Shown one piece after another: positions 17,590-26,253 of a stretch of DNA of 63,391 nucleotides. Both the position numbers and the translations under genes were made by a program. The number at the start of each line of letters is the position of its first letter. Position 1 is the first letter of the stretch. This DNA comes from Psychrobacter piscatorii (lineage in GTDB: Bacteria; Pseudomonadota; Gammaproteobacteria; Pseudomonadales; Moraxellaceae): the NCBI RefSeq assembly GCF_001444505.1, contig NZ_LNDJ01000129.1, positions 1 to 63,391 of the forward strand, written 5' to 3'. The notes beneath the pieces are model-generated. The model was given only the letters and a program-made list of their open reading frames with translations, made no database searches and had not been told where the DNA came from.

Positions 17590-18804
17590 TTAAGCGTTAA
17601 TTTGCAACGCAGCAACTGCTGGAAGCACTTTACCTTCTACAAATTCTAAAAATGCACCGCCGCCCGTTGACATATAACTGACGCCATCAGCGACTTGATA
17701 TTTATCAATAGCCGCCAAGGTATCACCGCCACCCGCAATTGAAAAACCGTCACTGTCTCTTACAGCTGTTGCTAGTATTTGCGTCCCTTGACCAAAAGCA
17801 TCAACTTCAAAAACACCGACTGGGCCATTCCACAAGATGGTTTTTGCATTGATAATAGCATCGGCAAGTTCCTTCGCGCTTTCTGGCGCGATATCCAATA
17901 TCATGTCGTTATCACCAATAGCATCAACAGACTTGATTGTCGCAACTGCCTTTTGCAATGAACCAGTAAAGTCAGCAAAATCGATGTCGTCTTTATCAGC
18001 AACAACCACATACTCAGGTAGTAGTATCTCAGTCTTGGTCATGATATCGCGCGCAGTATCGATCAAGTCTGCTTCGTATAGCGACGCGCCCACACTATGC
18101 CCCTGCGCCGCTAAGAAAGTATTGGCAATACCGCCACCAACGATAATCTGTGTACAGACTTCAGCTAAGCTATGTAGCACTTCTAACTTGGTAGACACTT
18201 TTGAGCCGCCAACGATGGCAAGCATAGGCTGAGCTGGTGTTTCAAGCGCCAGGCTCAAGGCATCAAGCTCAGCTGCCAACAAAGGCCCTGCACAAACAGT
18301 TTTTTCTGCTTGACGCATCGCTTGCGTCACGCCTTCTGTTGATGCTTGCGCACGGTGCGCGGTACCAAAGGCATCCATAACAAAGACATCACATAAATCC
18401 GCGTACTTCTTCGCTAACGTCGCATCGTTTTTCTTTTCACCATCGTTAAAACGTACATTTTCTAGTAGTACGACTTCGCCAGGTTTTACAGCAGCGCCTT
18501 GAGTCAGGTAATCATTATTCAGGCGCACTGGTGACGCTAATTGCGAGCCCAATTTGTCTGTCAAATAATCAGCAACTGGTGCCAATGAATAAATAGACTC
18601 AGGATTGCCTTCTGTTGGGCGTCCCAGATGTGAACAAACAATAACAGCAGCACCCTTCTCTAGCGCCATCTCAATAGTAGGTAGACTTGCTTGTAAGCGA
18701 GCATCACTTGTGACTTTACCGTCTTTAATAGGGACATTTAAATCTTCTCGGATCAATACCACTTTATCGGTTAAGTTCAGCTCGCTCATACGCAAAAAAT
18801 TCAT
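17590..18804 (-). CDS. pgk: Phosphoglycerate kinase
   Basis: A 404-residue phosphoglycerate kinase, the ATP-forming glycolytic step between 1,3-bisphosphoglycerate and 3-phosphoglycerate. The N-domain has the PGK signature [15 protein letters not shown], the basic substrate-binding SHLGRP, and [11 protein letters not shown]. The nucleotide domain has [26 protein letters not shown] and the C-terminal [10 protein letters not shown] with [13 protein letters not shown]. Full length. Start: GGAGCAGGTA directly before the ATG gives a ribosome site. fba lies downstream on the same strand, and no gapA or tktA is in the window. Confidence 0.98.
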   Translation of the reverse strand: MNFLRMSELNLTDKVVLIREDLNVPIKDGKVTSDARLQASLPTIEMALEKGAAVIVCSHLGRPTEGNPESIYSLAPVADYLTDKLGSQLASPVRLNNDYLTQGAAVKPGEVVLLENVRFNDGEKKNDATLAKKYADLCDVFVMDAFGTAHRAQASTEGVTQAMRQAEKTVCAGPLLAAELDALSLALETPAQPMLAIVGGSKVSTKLEVLHSLAEVCTQIIVGGGIANTFLAAQGHSVGASLYEADLIDTARDIMTKTEILLPEYVVVADKDDIDFADFTGSLQKAVATIKSVDAIGDNDMILDIAPESAKELADAIINAKTILWNGPVGVFEVDAFGQGTQILATAVRDSDGFSIAGGGDTLAAIDKYQVADGVSYMSTGGGAFLEFVEGKVLPAVAALQINA

Positions 18805-19246
18805 TACCTGCTCCTATGCATCAATATATCTATTAATTTACGATTACTATCATGATTGATATGACTGATAATTTTTTAACTATCATTTACTATATCTGCT
18901 CTAACAATGAGCCTTATTAGACTGCACACTTGCTATCTTTATATGTCTTCATCACTGAGTCTTTATACTAACTATCACACCAAGTTACTGGAACAGATAA
19001 GTGAGTAGAAATCAGTGGCGGTGTATTCTATCAGTTTTCTATGAGATGCTCACAAGCAAACTTTCACGATTTTTAAAAACATGAAAATATTGAGTGAGTA
19101 ATTTTACTCCAGCATTGATAGGAAACGGCTGTAACTGCTAGCTTTGAACTCATTCAATAAACAGTAACATTTCGTGGTGGTACTCAGCAGTCAGGCTCTT
19201 TATGATAGAAGCGTTGACAATAACAATAACTTTTTAGGAGAACACA
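18805..19246. other. Divergent spacer pgk / dksA-like, no gene seen
   Basis: A 442-bp AT-rich region that must carry promoters for both neighbours. A short perfect hairpin GAGTAA-TT-TTACTC lies at 19096-19109. No open frame with a ribosome site was found. Confidence 0.55.
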
Positions 19247-19576
19247 ATGAGTATCGACTTAGACACTGCAAAGCAAAATCTATTAAAACTAAAAGATGAG
19301 TACGAGTCTCGCATTGACAAAATCGAAGATCATATCCAAAACCCACAAGATGATCTCAATGAGCACTGGGAAGATCAGGCTATATCCTATCGTCAAAATG
19401 ATATGCGCAAAAATTTAATGAGCGAGGCGCGTCAGAGCCTAATCTATGTCGAAAATGCCTTAAGTCGTATAGAAAATGGTACTTATGGCGAGTGCGAGGT
19501 TTGCGGTGAACCGATTGAAGAGCAACGTTTAGAAGCGCTGCCCTACGCTACTTTGTGTATGGAACATGCTGAATAG
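19247..19576 (+). CDS. DksA/TraR-family zinc-finger protein
   Basis: A 109-residue protein with an N-terminal helical hairpin (coiled coil, about 5-75) and a C-terminal DksA/TraR-type zinc finger. The metal ligands appear to be C83, C86, C104 and H107 (CEVC ... CMEH), so the fourth Cys of the classical finger is replaced by His. It is shorter than DksA (about 150 residues) and lacks the pair of Asp residues expected at the DksA coiled-coil tip as far as I can judge. Such proteins bind RNA polymerase near the secondary channel or act in stress; the function here is unknown. Start: TAGGAGAACACA before the ATG, a strong site. Single gene. Confidence 0.88.
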   Translation: MSIDLDTAKQNLLKLKDEYESRIDKIEDHIQNPQDDLNEHWEDQAISYRQNDMRKNLMSEARQSLIYVENALSRIENGTYGECEVCGEPIEEQRLEALPYATLCMEHAE

Positions 19577-19602
19577 CTAATAAATTTCATCTAGAACACA
19601 TT

Positions 19603-20274
19603 TTATACAGCAGGTGTTTTCCATTTAGAAATTGCCTGCTGCCATTGATAGCAACGCTCGGCGATTTTTTCTACAGGCAAATCCATAATATCGCCTACTA
19701 CCGCCACAAGCGCAATTGGTATGCCTGCCAGCTCTGAAATATTTTCTGCAGTTAATCCGCCTATCACACATATGGGTATGTCTTGTTGACAGCCTTCAAT
19801 CAACTTCTGACGTGAGATAATATCAGCATTCGGTTTTGTGGTAGAATTAAATATGGCACCCATCGCAGCGTAGCTTGCACCATCATCCTTTGCCTCTTTG
19901 ACTAATTCAATATTCCCATGGCAAGTTCGACCAATTATTTGAGTCGATTCAAGAGACTGCAAAGCATCACCAATTTTGCCATCTCCTTGCCCAAGGTGTA
20001 CACCAATACCAAGCTTAGCTGCTATTGCAATATCATCATTCATAACGACTGGAACGTCATGTGCTTTGGCCAGCTTAACAATCTGTTTGGCTTCTTCATA
20101 AAGCGTTATATGACCATCTGGTAGACTAAGTGTTTGCTTGCGCCGAATCTGCAACAATACGATTAGCCCTGTTGATAAGGCGGCATCTAACTTTTGATAC
20201 AACAATTCAAATTCATCATCATTGGTCAGCAAATATAGCTTGGGTATCGCAGATGAGGTTGATGACTGATTCAT
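19603..20274 (-). CDS. thiE: Thiamine phosphate synthase-like protein
   Basis: A 223-residue TIM-barrel protein of the ThiE/TenI family; ThiE joins HMP-pyrophosphate and thiazole phosphate to make thiamine phosphate. Seen motifs: LLQIRRK near residue 40, VVMNDDIAIAAKLGIGVHLGQGD, IGRTCHG (usually GxSxH), YAAMGAIFNSTTKP and CVIGGLTAENI. These fit ThiE better than TenI. The ATG at 20274 has AAGGAT 7 nt upstream; the frame extends to 20304 without support. No thiamine neighbours and no TPP riboswitch are visible, so a stand-alone or salvage role is possible. It converges with the dksA-like gene across a 26-bp gap. Confidence 0.85.
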   Translation of the reverse strand: MNQSSTSSAIPKLYLLTNDDEFELLYQKLDAALSTGLIVLLQIRRKQTLSLPDGHITLYEEAKQIVKLAKAHDVPVVMNDDIAIAAKLGIGVHLGQGDGKIGDALQSLESTQIIGRTCHGNIELVKEAKDDGASYAAMGAIFNSTTKPNADIISRQKLIEGCQQDIPICVIGGLTAENISELAGIPIALVAVVGDIMDLPVEKIAERCYQWQQAISKWKTPAV

Positions 20275-20307
20275 AGGGCAGATCCTTAATCTTAAACTCA
20301 ACACAAT

Positions 20308-20341
20308 AAAAAGGCTGTTATATGATATAACAGCCTTTTTT
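20308..20341 (-). terminator. Terminator of pbpG
   Basis: Stem AAAGGCTGTTATAT/ATATAACAGCCTTT followed by T-tracts; sits past the pbpG stop and just ahead of thiE. Confidence 0.9.
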
Positions 20342-20361
20342 ACATATTTAAAACAGCGCGT

Positions 20362-21438
20362 CTATACGGTACGACGTGTCGCCAAACTGTTTAGAATGTT
20401 TTTAGCATCGCCCCAACGTGTTGCTGAGCTGTTTGCCCCTAGGATGACGATAATTGCAGGGCGATTATTGACTCGCGTTTCCATCACAACACAGCGCCCA
20501 GCTTCGTTAATAAAACCTGTTTTTGAGATACCGATTGGGTAATAACCTGCACGAACCAAGCTACTAGTGTTGTTGGCTTTATAAGTGCGATTACCACTTG
20601 AGTAGTTTGAAACAAAGAAGTCATAGCTCTTGGTGGTAGAGAAGCGACGAATCACATCGTAGTTGCCAGCAGCACGAACCATTTTTACCAAATCATTCGA
20701 TGAAGCAACGTTACGCTTATCAAGACCCGTTGGATCACCGAAAAACGCAGTAGTCATACCTAGATCTTGTGCTTTTCTGTTCATCGCACGGATAAAGGCA
20801 TTGTAGCCGCCTGGATAGTTACGTGCCAAGCTTTTTGCGGCTGGGTTTTCAGACTTCATCAAAGCCATCAATAGCATCTCGGCACGGTTTAAACGATCGC
20901 CTGATTTTAGGCGTGAGCTGGCGCGCTTAGGCCCTACAAAGTCTTCTGGGTCAAGCGTGATTTCTTCACGCATATCGAGACCTGCATCTAGCACAACCAT
21001 GGCTGTCATTATTTTAGTAATACTGGCCATAGGACGCGCGATGTCAGCGTCTTTTTCGTAGATAGATTCGCCCGTTTCAGCATCAATCACCGCGACACTG
21101 CGCGAGTCTGTACTGATTGGGATCATATCACTGCTACCAAATGCGCCGCGATAAGTCGTATTGTATCGAGCGGTATTGTTACTGCTAGCAAAACTGCTGC
21201 TATTTGTGATATTGGTCGTACCATAGCCGTTGTCGACTTTTTTGATAGCAGAGCCATTAGACTTGTACATGATGTTACGCGCTTCAGACAAGCTATCAGC
21301 ACCGCCCCAACTCAAGCGTGCACTAGAAGCTGTCTCAGTGCTACCATTAATTGTAAGTGCGGCTTGTGCAACACTGCCCAAACTCAATGAAATCATAGCA
21401 GCGATCAATTGCTGTTTGGTTAATAGTAGTTGCTTCAT
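20362..21438 (-). CDS. pbpG: D-alanyl-D-alanine endopeptidase (PBP7 family)
   Basis: A 358-residue periplasmic low-molecular-weight penicillin-binding protein of the S11 family, resembling PBP7/8, which cleaves D-Ala-meso-DAP cross-links in peptidoglycan. It has a signal peptide MKQLLLTKQQLIAAMISLSL...AQA. The active-site motifs are SITK (MASITKIMTAM), SEN (MKSENPAAK) and KTG (GISKTGFINEAG). A Ser/Asn-rich stretch of about 60 residues lies between the signal and the catalytic domain. Start: AGGAGG 4 nt before the ATG at 21438, much better than the frame opening at 21462. Monocistronic, ended by its own terminator. A DacA-type carboxypeptidase is the alternative, but length favours PBP7. Confidence 0.9.
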   Translation of the reverse strand: MKQLLLTKQQLIAAMISLSLGSVAQAALTINGSTETASSARLSWGGADSLSEARNIMYKSNGSAIKKVDNGYGTTNITNSSSFASSNNTARYNTTYRGAFGSSDMIPISTDSRSVAVIDAETGESIYEKDADIARPMASITKIMTAMVVLDAGLDMREEITLDPEDFVGPKRASSRLKSGDRLNRAEMLLMALMKSENPAAKSLARNYPGGYNAFIRAMNRKAQDLGMTTAFFGDPTGLDKRNVASSNDLVKMVRAAGNYDVIRRFSTTKSYDFFVSNYSSGNRTYKANNTSSLVRAGYYPIGISKTGFINEAGRCVVMETRVNNRPAIIVILGANSSATRWGDAKNILNSLATRRTV

Positions 21439-21872
21439 TATGCCTCCTGCTGTCGCTATCACGCCAGTTACATACTGCCTGACGCCAAGAACGTACGTAG
21501 CGTTTATAGATGTGTTTGTAAGTACTCACATAGAGCTTTTGTATTTTTAGTGTATCATGGTTTACATTTAAGTTTAATCTATCAAACTGATTTAACGGTT
21601 TTTTTTAGCTTCATTCAAACTTTGATACAACTGATTTATATTTTAGAAACACTGATTAACAATACAGCAATATAACTTAACTTAGAATGTTATGATTCTT
21701 TGTACTTTATTATATTAAATGAAGATATTGATACAGCATATTAGCCGTATCCTATGTATTTAAAAGAAAAAACTGTATTTAGAATCAAAAAACGGCTTAT
21801 GTTAACTTTGTTTTTTCTGTTATTTAATCCTTGTAAAAACATTCATTCTGACAAACGATAAAGAGTATGGTT
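21439..21872. other. Divergent spacer pbpG / gacA-like, no gene seen
   Basis: Strongly AT-rich 434 bp between divergent genes. No ORF with a ribosome site, no clear hairpin with a T-tract and no repeat was seen. Confidence 0.55.
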
Positions 21873-22508
21873 ATGATTAAAGTGTTGGTGGTCGATGATC
21901 ATGATTTAGTACGGATGGGTATTAGCCGTATGTTGTCAGACAGCCCCGATATCGAAGTAGTGGGCGAAGCAGATAGCGGTGATATGGCAATCAAGCAGGC
22001 CAAGCAGTTACGTCCTGACGTGGTCTTGCTAGATGTCAACATGCCCAATATTGGTGGCCTTGAAGCGACCAAACGCTTGATTCAGCTCGATATGGGTATC
22101 AAGATTTTAGCTGTTAGTAGTATGTCTGCACAGCCCTACCCCTCAATGCTCATCAAAGCTGGTGTAAACGGTTATATCACAAAAGGTACGCCACTTGATG
22201 AGATGATACGCGCTGTCAAAAAAATCTATCAAGGTGGTCGTTATTTTAGCCAAGACGTTGCTGAGCAATTGGCGGACGTCTTATTGTCTGATAATGCCAG
22301 CTCGCCTTTTGATTTGTTAAGTGATAGAGAAAAGCAAGTGGCTATGATGGTGGTCAATTGCCAAAGCCCGCAGCAGATTGCTGACCAATTATTTGTCAGC
22401 GTCAAAACCATCAATACGTATCGCTATCGTATTTATGAAAAAGTTGGCGTTGATAGTGATGTAAAATTAACGCATTTGGCCATTCGCCATGGTTTGATTC
22501 AACCATAA
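21873..22508 (+). CDS. GacA/UvrY-type LuxR-family response regulator
   Basis: A 211-residue NarL/FixJ-type response regulator. The receiver domain (1-120) has acidic residues D8/D9, phospho-acceptor D54 in VVLLDVNMPN, and Lys in TKGTP. The C-terminal LuxR helix-turn-helix is LLSDREKQVAMMVVNCQSPQQIADQLFVSVKTINTYRYRIYEKVG. Strong resemblance to GacA (MIKVLVVDDHDLVR). GacA, with sensor GacS, drives small RNAs that titrate CsrA/RsmA. The ATG at 21873 is chosen: AAAGAG is 7 nt upstream and the family starts there; another ATG is at 21867. No uvrC follows, unlike the usual gacA locus; pilS starts 36 bp downstream, so the three regulators may be co-transcribed. Confidence 0.9.
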   Translation: MIKVLVVDDHDLVRMGISRMLSDSPDIEVVGEADSGDMAIKQAKQLRPDVVLLDVNMPNIGGLEATKRLIQLDMGIKILAVSSMSAQPYPSMLIKAGVNGYITKGTPLDEMIRAVKKIYQGGRYFSQDVAEQLADVLLSDNASSPFDLLSDREKQVAMMVVNCQSPQQIADQLFVSVKTINTYRYRIYEKVGVDSDVKLTHLAIRHGLIQP

Positions 22509-22544
22509 GTTGCTTAGTATCTCCTTTGTCATCATGGTCAATTT

Positions 22545-24293
22545 ATGAAACCTGCCACCACCATCATTTCTGCCATCAGTCGCTATTTACACCACGATGA
22601 TACACTTCCTTTGCCGCAGCTGCGCAGACTAGGCATTATTTATAGCAGTTATCGTTTTGTCGTCAGTATATTTTCTATGCTGATGGTATATATATCTGCA
22701 CGCGCCGGTGATAGCGCCTTTCTCCCCAGTTTTTTACAGCAAACAGCCCTGAGCTTTTATGTGATGCTGAGCTTGATTTTGCTCGGGCTGTTTTACGTTG
22801 TCACAAAGCAGATGCGCCGACAGTTAGCCTTTGGGCTCGTATTAGACGTTATTATATTAAGCTTATTGCTGTATACAGCAGGTGAGCCGGACTTACAACT
22901 GACTATGCTCTATATGGTCGTTGTCGCCGCTAGCTTTATGCTATTGCATGGTTCACAAGCGCTAGTTATCACTTTGTTGGCTATTATTTTTGTTATCTAT
23001 CAGCAGTTTTTTTATGCCATTGCCAATAGTATGAATTTGGCCAATTTGGGTGATGCTTTGCTGATGTCGGCAAGCTTCTTGGCAGTAGGTGGTTTGAGTT
23101 GGTCTATCTCACAACGCTTGGTACAGCTTGAGAAAGTAGCACAAAGTCATGCCAAAGAGGTTGAACGACTCAATGTCATCAATCAAGAAGTCATTACACA
23201 AATGGTCAATGGTGTGATTGTCATCGATAAACAGAATATCGTCCTTGCAAATCTTGCGGCCCACCAACTGCTCAGTATCACACAAGATTCATCATTGCCT
23301 GCATCTAGCACTTCAACCGATATAAAAGAAATGAGAGGCGATACGCCTCATGCCATTCTATCTAACTTTAAACAACAACTTAGCAAACAGCATTCTCAGC
23401 TACTCCAAGCTTGCTTGTCAGTGGCAACAGGACAATCGCGTACGTTTACGTACGATGTGCCTGAGGTGGCAAACGCTTCGATATTTGGTAAGCTACGCGT
23501 ACAAATCATCCCGCTAAAAGATGATAGCAAATTAATCCTATTGGAAGACTTACGCCGTGAGCAGGCCAGCGCCCAACAATTAAAACTGGCGTCGTTAGGA
23601 CAACTCACTGCCAGTATTGCTCATGAAATTAGAAATCCTCTAGCCGCCATCTCACAAGCCAGCCAACTACTGATGGAAGACTTGACCGAAATTGAGGAAA
23701 ATGCATCAAATGTCAACATGACAGCCAATCATGAGCTCTATGAAATGATATTTTCACAAACCAAACGCGTCAACCGTATTATTGAAGATATTTTAAAACT
23801 GTCTCGCCAGCAAGCGGCCTCTCAGCAAGCCATTGTTTTGGCTGAGTGGATGCCAGTATTTTTGGATAACTATTTTCAAGGGCACGACATTTTTCTGCAT
23901 GTAAAAACCCAACCAACCATATCATTTGATCCTCACCAGTTAGAACAAATTTTGATTAATTTGATCAACAATGGCTTGCGTTATAGCAGCTATAGCCATC
24001 CTCACGCTTACGTAGAAATCGAGATTTACTGTGCAGACAGCGATGTTATAATTGACATATTGGATGATGGTGATGGTATTAAGACTGAGGATTTAAAACA
24101 TTTGTTTAATCCATTTTTTACGACAGACAAAGCTGGCACGGGCTTGGGACTATATTTATCGCAAGCCTTTTGTGAAGCCAATCAGGCACGTTTGCTCTAT
24201 ATTCCTGAACATGAAAAAACGTGCTTTCGTTTTATTTCGCCTGCTATTGACTCTGAAAATATCTTTCAAGCCGTGGAAGAAAATCTTTATTAA
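22545..24293 (+). CDS. pilS: PilS-type sensor histidine kinase
   Basis: A 582-residue membrane histidine kinase. The first about 190 residues contain six hydrophobic segments, the arrangement of PilS. A PAS-like region follows (about 205-340). The H-box is SIAHEIRNPLAAISQASQLL, the N-box NLINNGLRYS, and the G-boxes DDGDGI and GTGLGLYLSQ. PilS controls PilR and through it sigma54-dependent pilin transcription; in Pseudomonas PilS senses PilA in the membrane. Start: ATG with only a weak ribosome site, 36 bp after the GacA-type gene. pilR follows after 171 bp. Assignment as PilS rests on topology plus the adjacent PilR. Confidence 0.9.
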   Translation: MKPATTIISAISRYLHHDDTLPLPQLRRLGIIYSSYRFVVSIFSMLMVYISARAGDSAFLPSFLQQTALSFYVMLSLILLGLFYVVTKQMRRQLAFGLVLDVIILSLLLYTAGEPDLQLTMLYMVVVAASFMLLHGSQALVITLLAIIFVIYQQFFYAIANSMNLANLGDALLMSASFLAVGGLSWSISQRLVQLEKVAQSHAKEVERLNVINQEVITQMVNGVIVIDKQNIVLANLAAHQLLSITQDSSLPASSTSTDIKEMRGDTPHAILSNFKQQLSKQHSQLLQACLSVATGQSRTFTYDVPEVANASIFGKLRVQIIPLKDDSKLILLEDLRREQASAQQLKLASLGQLTASIAHEIRNPLAAISQASQLLMEDLTEIEENASNVNMTANHELYEMIFSQTKRVNRIIEDILKLSRQQAASQQAIVLAEWMPVFLDNYFQGHDIFLHVKTQPTISFDPHQLEQILINLINNGLRYSSYSHPHAYVEIEIYCADSDVIIDILDDGDGIKTEDLKHLFNPFFTTDKAGTGLGLYLSQAFCEANQARLLYIPEHEKTCFRFISPAIDSENIFQAVEENLY

Positions 24294-24464
24294 TCCCAGT
24301 CATAAATCAAAATACTACTTAATCACAAATGTTTGAACATTACATATTGGTAGCTAATAGCCACCGTACATGATTGATTTACAATTTTTTTTGTAAAAGA
24401 AGTTTACCCCTATTTAGACCTAGCTATTAATACTTTGCAGCCATTGAATTTGACGAGATAATGT

Positions 24465-26171
24465 ATGACAACAAGCGCGCTAGTCGTTGATGACGAAGTG
24501 GATCTATGCCGATTGATGCAAATTACTTTGACTAAAATGGGCATCAAAAGTGATGTAGCCTATACTTTGGCGCAAGCAAGATCATACTGGCAAGACAATA
24601 CTTATGATTTTTGCCTCACTGACTTGAAACTACCTGACGGCTCAGGGTTGGAGCTGGTCAAAGAAATCAGCAACAGCTCGAATACACCGATAGCCGTCAT
24701 CACGGCTCATGGAAGCATGGACCTTGCTATTGAAGCACTGAAGCTTGGTGCTTTTGATTTTGTCAATAAACCACTTGAGCTACCAAGATTACGTCAATTG
24801 GTAGAAAACGCTCTAAAGGTTATTCATCAGGATAATGGGGCACAAGCCACGCCTGAATCCTCACCTGAGCAAAAGATGCTGGACGCTAGACTAATCGGTG
24901 ATTCTGCGATCATGCACCCTCTTAAAAACACCATATTAAAATTGGCACGCTCACAAGCGCCTGTTTTTTTATCTGGTGCGTCTGGTACAGGTAAAGAGGT
25001 CGTCGCTAGACTGATTCATGATTTAAGCCCGCGACGAGATGGCAGCTTTGTACCAGTGAACTGCGGTGCAATACCTTCTGAGCTGATGGAGTCAGAGTTT
25101 TTTGGTCATAAAAAAGGCAGTTTTACAGGGGCTGTGGCTGACAAGCAGGGATTGTTTCAGCAAGCCAATGGCGGTACTTTATTTTTAGATGAGGTGGCAG
25201 ACTTACCATTAGCGATGCAGGTGAAGCTGTTGCGTGCTATTCAAGAAAAGACCGTGAGGGCCATTGGTGACACCAAAGAAGTACCAGTAGACATCCGCAT
25301 TTTATCCGCTACTCATAAAGATTTGAGCCGCTTGGTACAGGATGGCGCATTTCGACAAGATTTGTATTATCGTATCAATGTGATTGAGCTTAAGCTACCG
25401 ACATTGAATGATCGACGTGATGACATCCCTGTATTAGCAGAGCATTTTTTAGCCATGATTTCTGCTGAGTGGCAGTTAGACGTGCCACCGTCTCTCACGC
25501 GTGAAGCCAGCGAACGTTTGCAGCGTCATGACTTTGCCGGTAACGTTCGTGAACTACGTAATTTACTTGAGCGTGCAGTGACGTTGGCGGAAACTTCGGA
25601 CATTGATATCAGTCATTTAGGCCTACCTGATGTTAGTCACGACCTTAAAGATACGCAAGCTCACAGCAATGCGCAACAATCTAACCATTACGCAAATGAG
25701 CAAAACCAATCTCAACCAACTACCCAAACAATGTCTAAAGCAATAGAAAACCGTGAACAGACTCTTCAATCTGACAGTGAGATAACGGCTGTAAAGCACA
25801 AGAAAGAAACAACCAACTTGCACCCTTATCGTACTAATACCCAACACTACCCTTCAATGATACAGCGCTCAGTGCCTAATAATACAGAACCATCAACCAG
25901 CTCAAGTGATACGAATGAGAAAGTACCCCTCCATCGTCCTATTCAACCAAAAGAGAATGAGACTACAAGCCTGCAAGAACCGCTTGATGGTCAATTGCCA
26001 GCCCAAGGGTTGGAGCATTATCTACAGGAACAAGAAAAGCAATTAATCATCACAGCCCTCAAACAAACTGGCTGGAACAAAACCCAAGCAGCAGAACTAC
26101 TTGGGACGACTTTTCGCTCATTACGTTATCGTATGAAAAAGTTAGAAATTGCAGAAGATCAATCTGAGTAA
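24465..26171 (+). CDS. pilR: PilR-type sigma54-dependent response regulator with expanded linker
   Basis: A 568-residue NtrC-family activator. Receiver domain 1-120 with D53 in LTDLKLPD; AAA+ domain about 140-385 with Walker A GASGTGKE (K177), the sigma54-contact loop GSFTGA (218-223) and Walker B TLFLDEVADLP; Fis-type helix-turn-helix at the end (KQTGWNKTQAAELLGTTFRSLRYRMKK, split by families as residues about 535-562). PilR of Pseudomonas is about 445 residues; the extra length is a hydrophilic Gln/Asn/Thr/Ser-rich linker at about 390-520, unlike any domain I know. It should activate pilA and related type IV pilus genes. No pilus structural gene is in the window. Start: GAGATAATGT before the ATG. 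Confidence 0.92.
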   Translation: MTTSALVVDDEVDLCRLMQITLTKMGIKSDVAYTLAQARSYWQDNTYDFCLTDLKLPDGSGLELVKEISNSSNTPIAVITAHGSMDLAIEALKLGAFDFVNKPLELPRLRQLVENALKVIHQDNGAQATPESSPEQKMLDARLIGDSAIMHPLKNTILKLARSQAPVFLSGASGTGKEVVARLIHDLSPRRDGSFVPVNCGAIPSELMESEFFGHKKGSFTGAVADKQGLFQQANGGTLFLDEVADLPLAMQVKLLRAIQEKTVRAIGDTKEVPVDIRILSATHKDLSRLVQDGAFRQDLYYRINVIELKLPTLNDRRDDIPVLAEHFLAMISAEWQLDVPPSLTREASERLQRHDFAGNVRELRNLLERAVTLAETSDIDISHLGLPDVSHDLKDTQAHSNAQQSNHYANEQNQSQPTTQTMSKAIENREQTLQSDSEITAVKHKKETTNLHPYRTNTQHYPSMIQRSVPNNTEPSTSSSDTNEKVPLHRPIQPKENETTSLQEPLDGQLPAQGLEHYLQEQEKQLIITALKQTGWNKTQAAELLGTTFRSLRYRMKKLEIAEDQSE

Positions 26172-26253
26172 GTCTTCTATCGGGCCATTGGATTTTTATT
26201 TCAGAGATTCAATGGCTGCCTGACGGTATATTGTTAAATCTATCAACAATATA

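Noticed and set aside
20275..20307. TPP riboswitch ahead of thiE
   Set aside because: The space to the pbpG terminator is only about 30 bp, with no conserved thi-box motifs.
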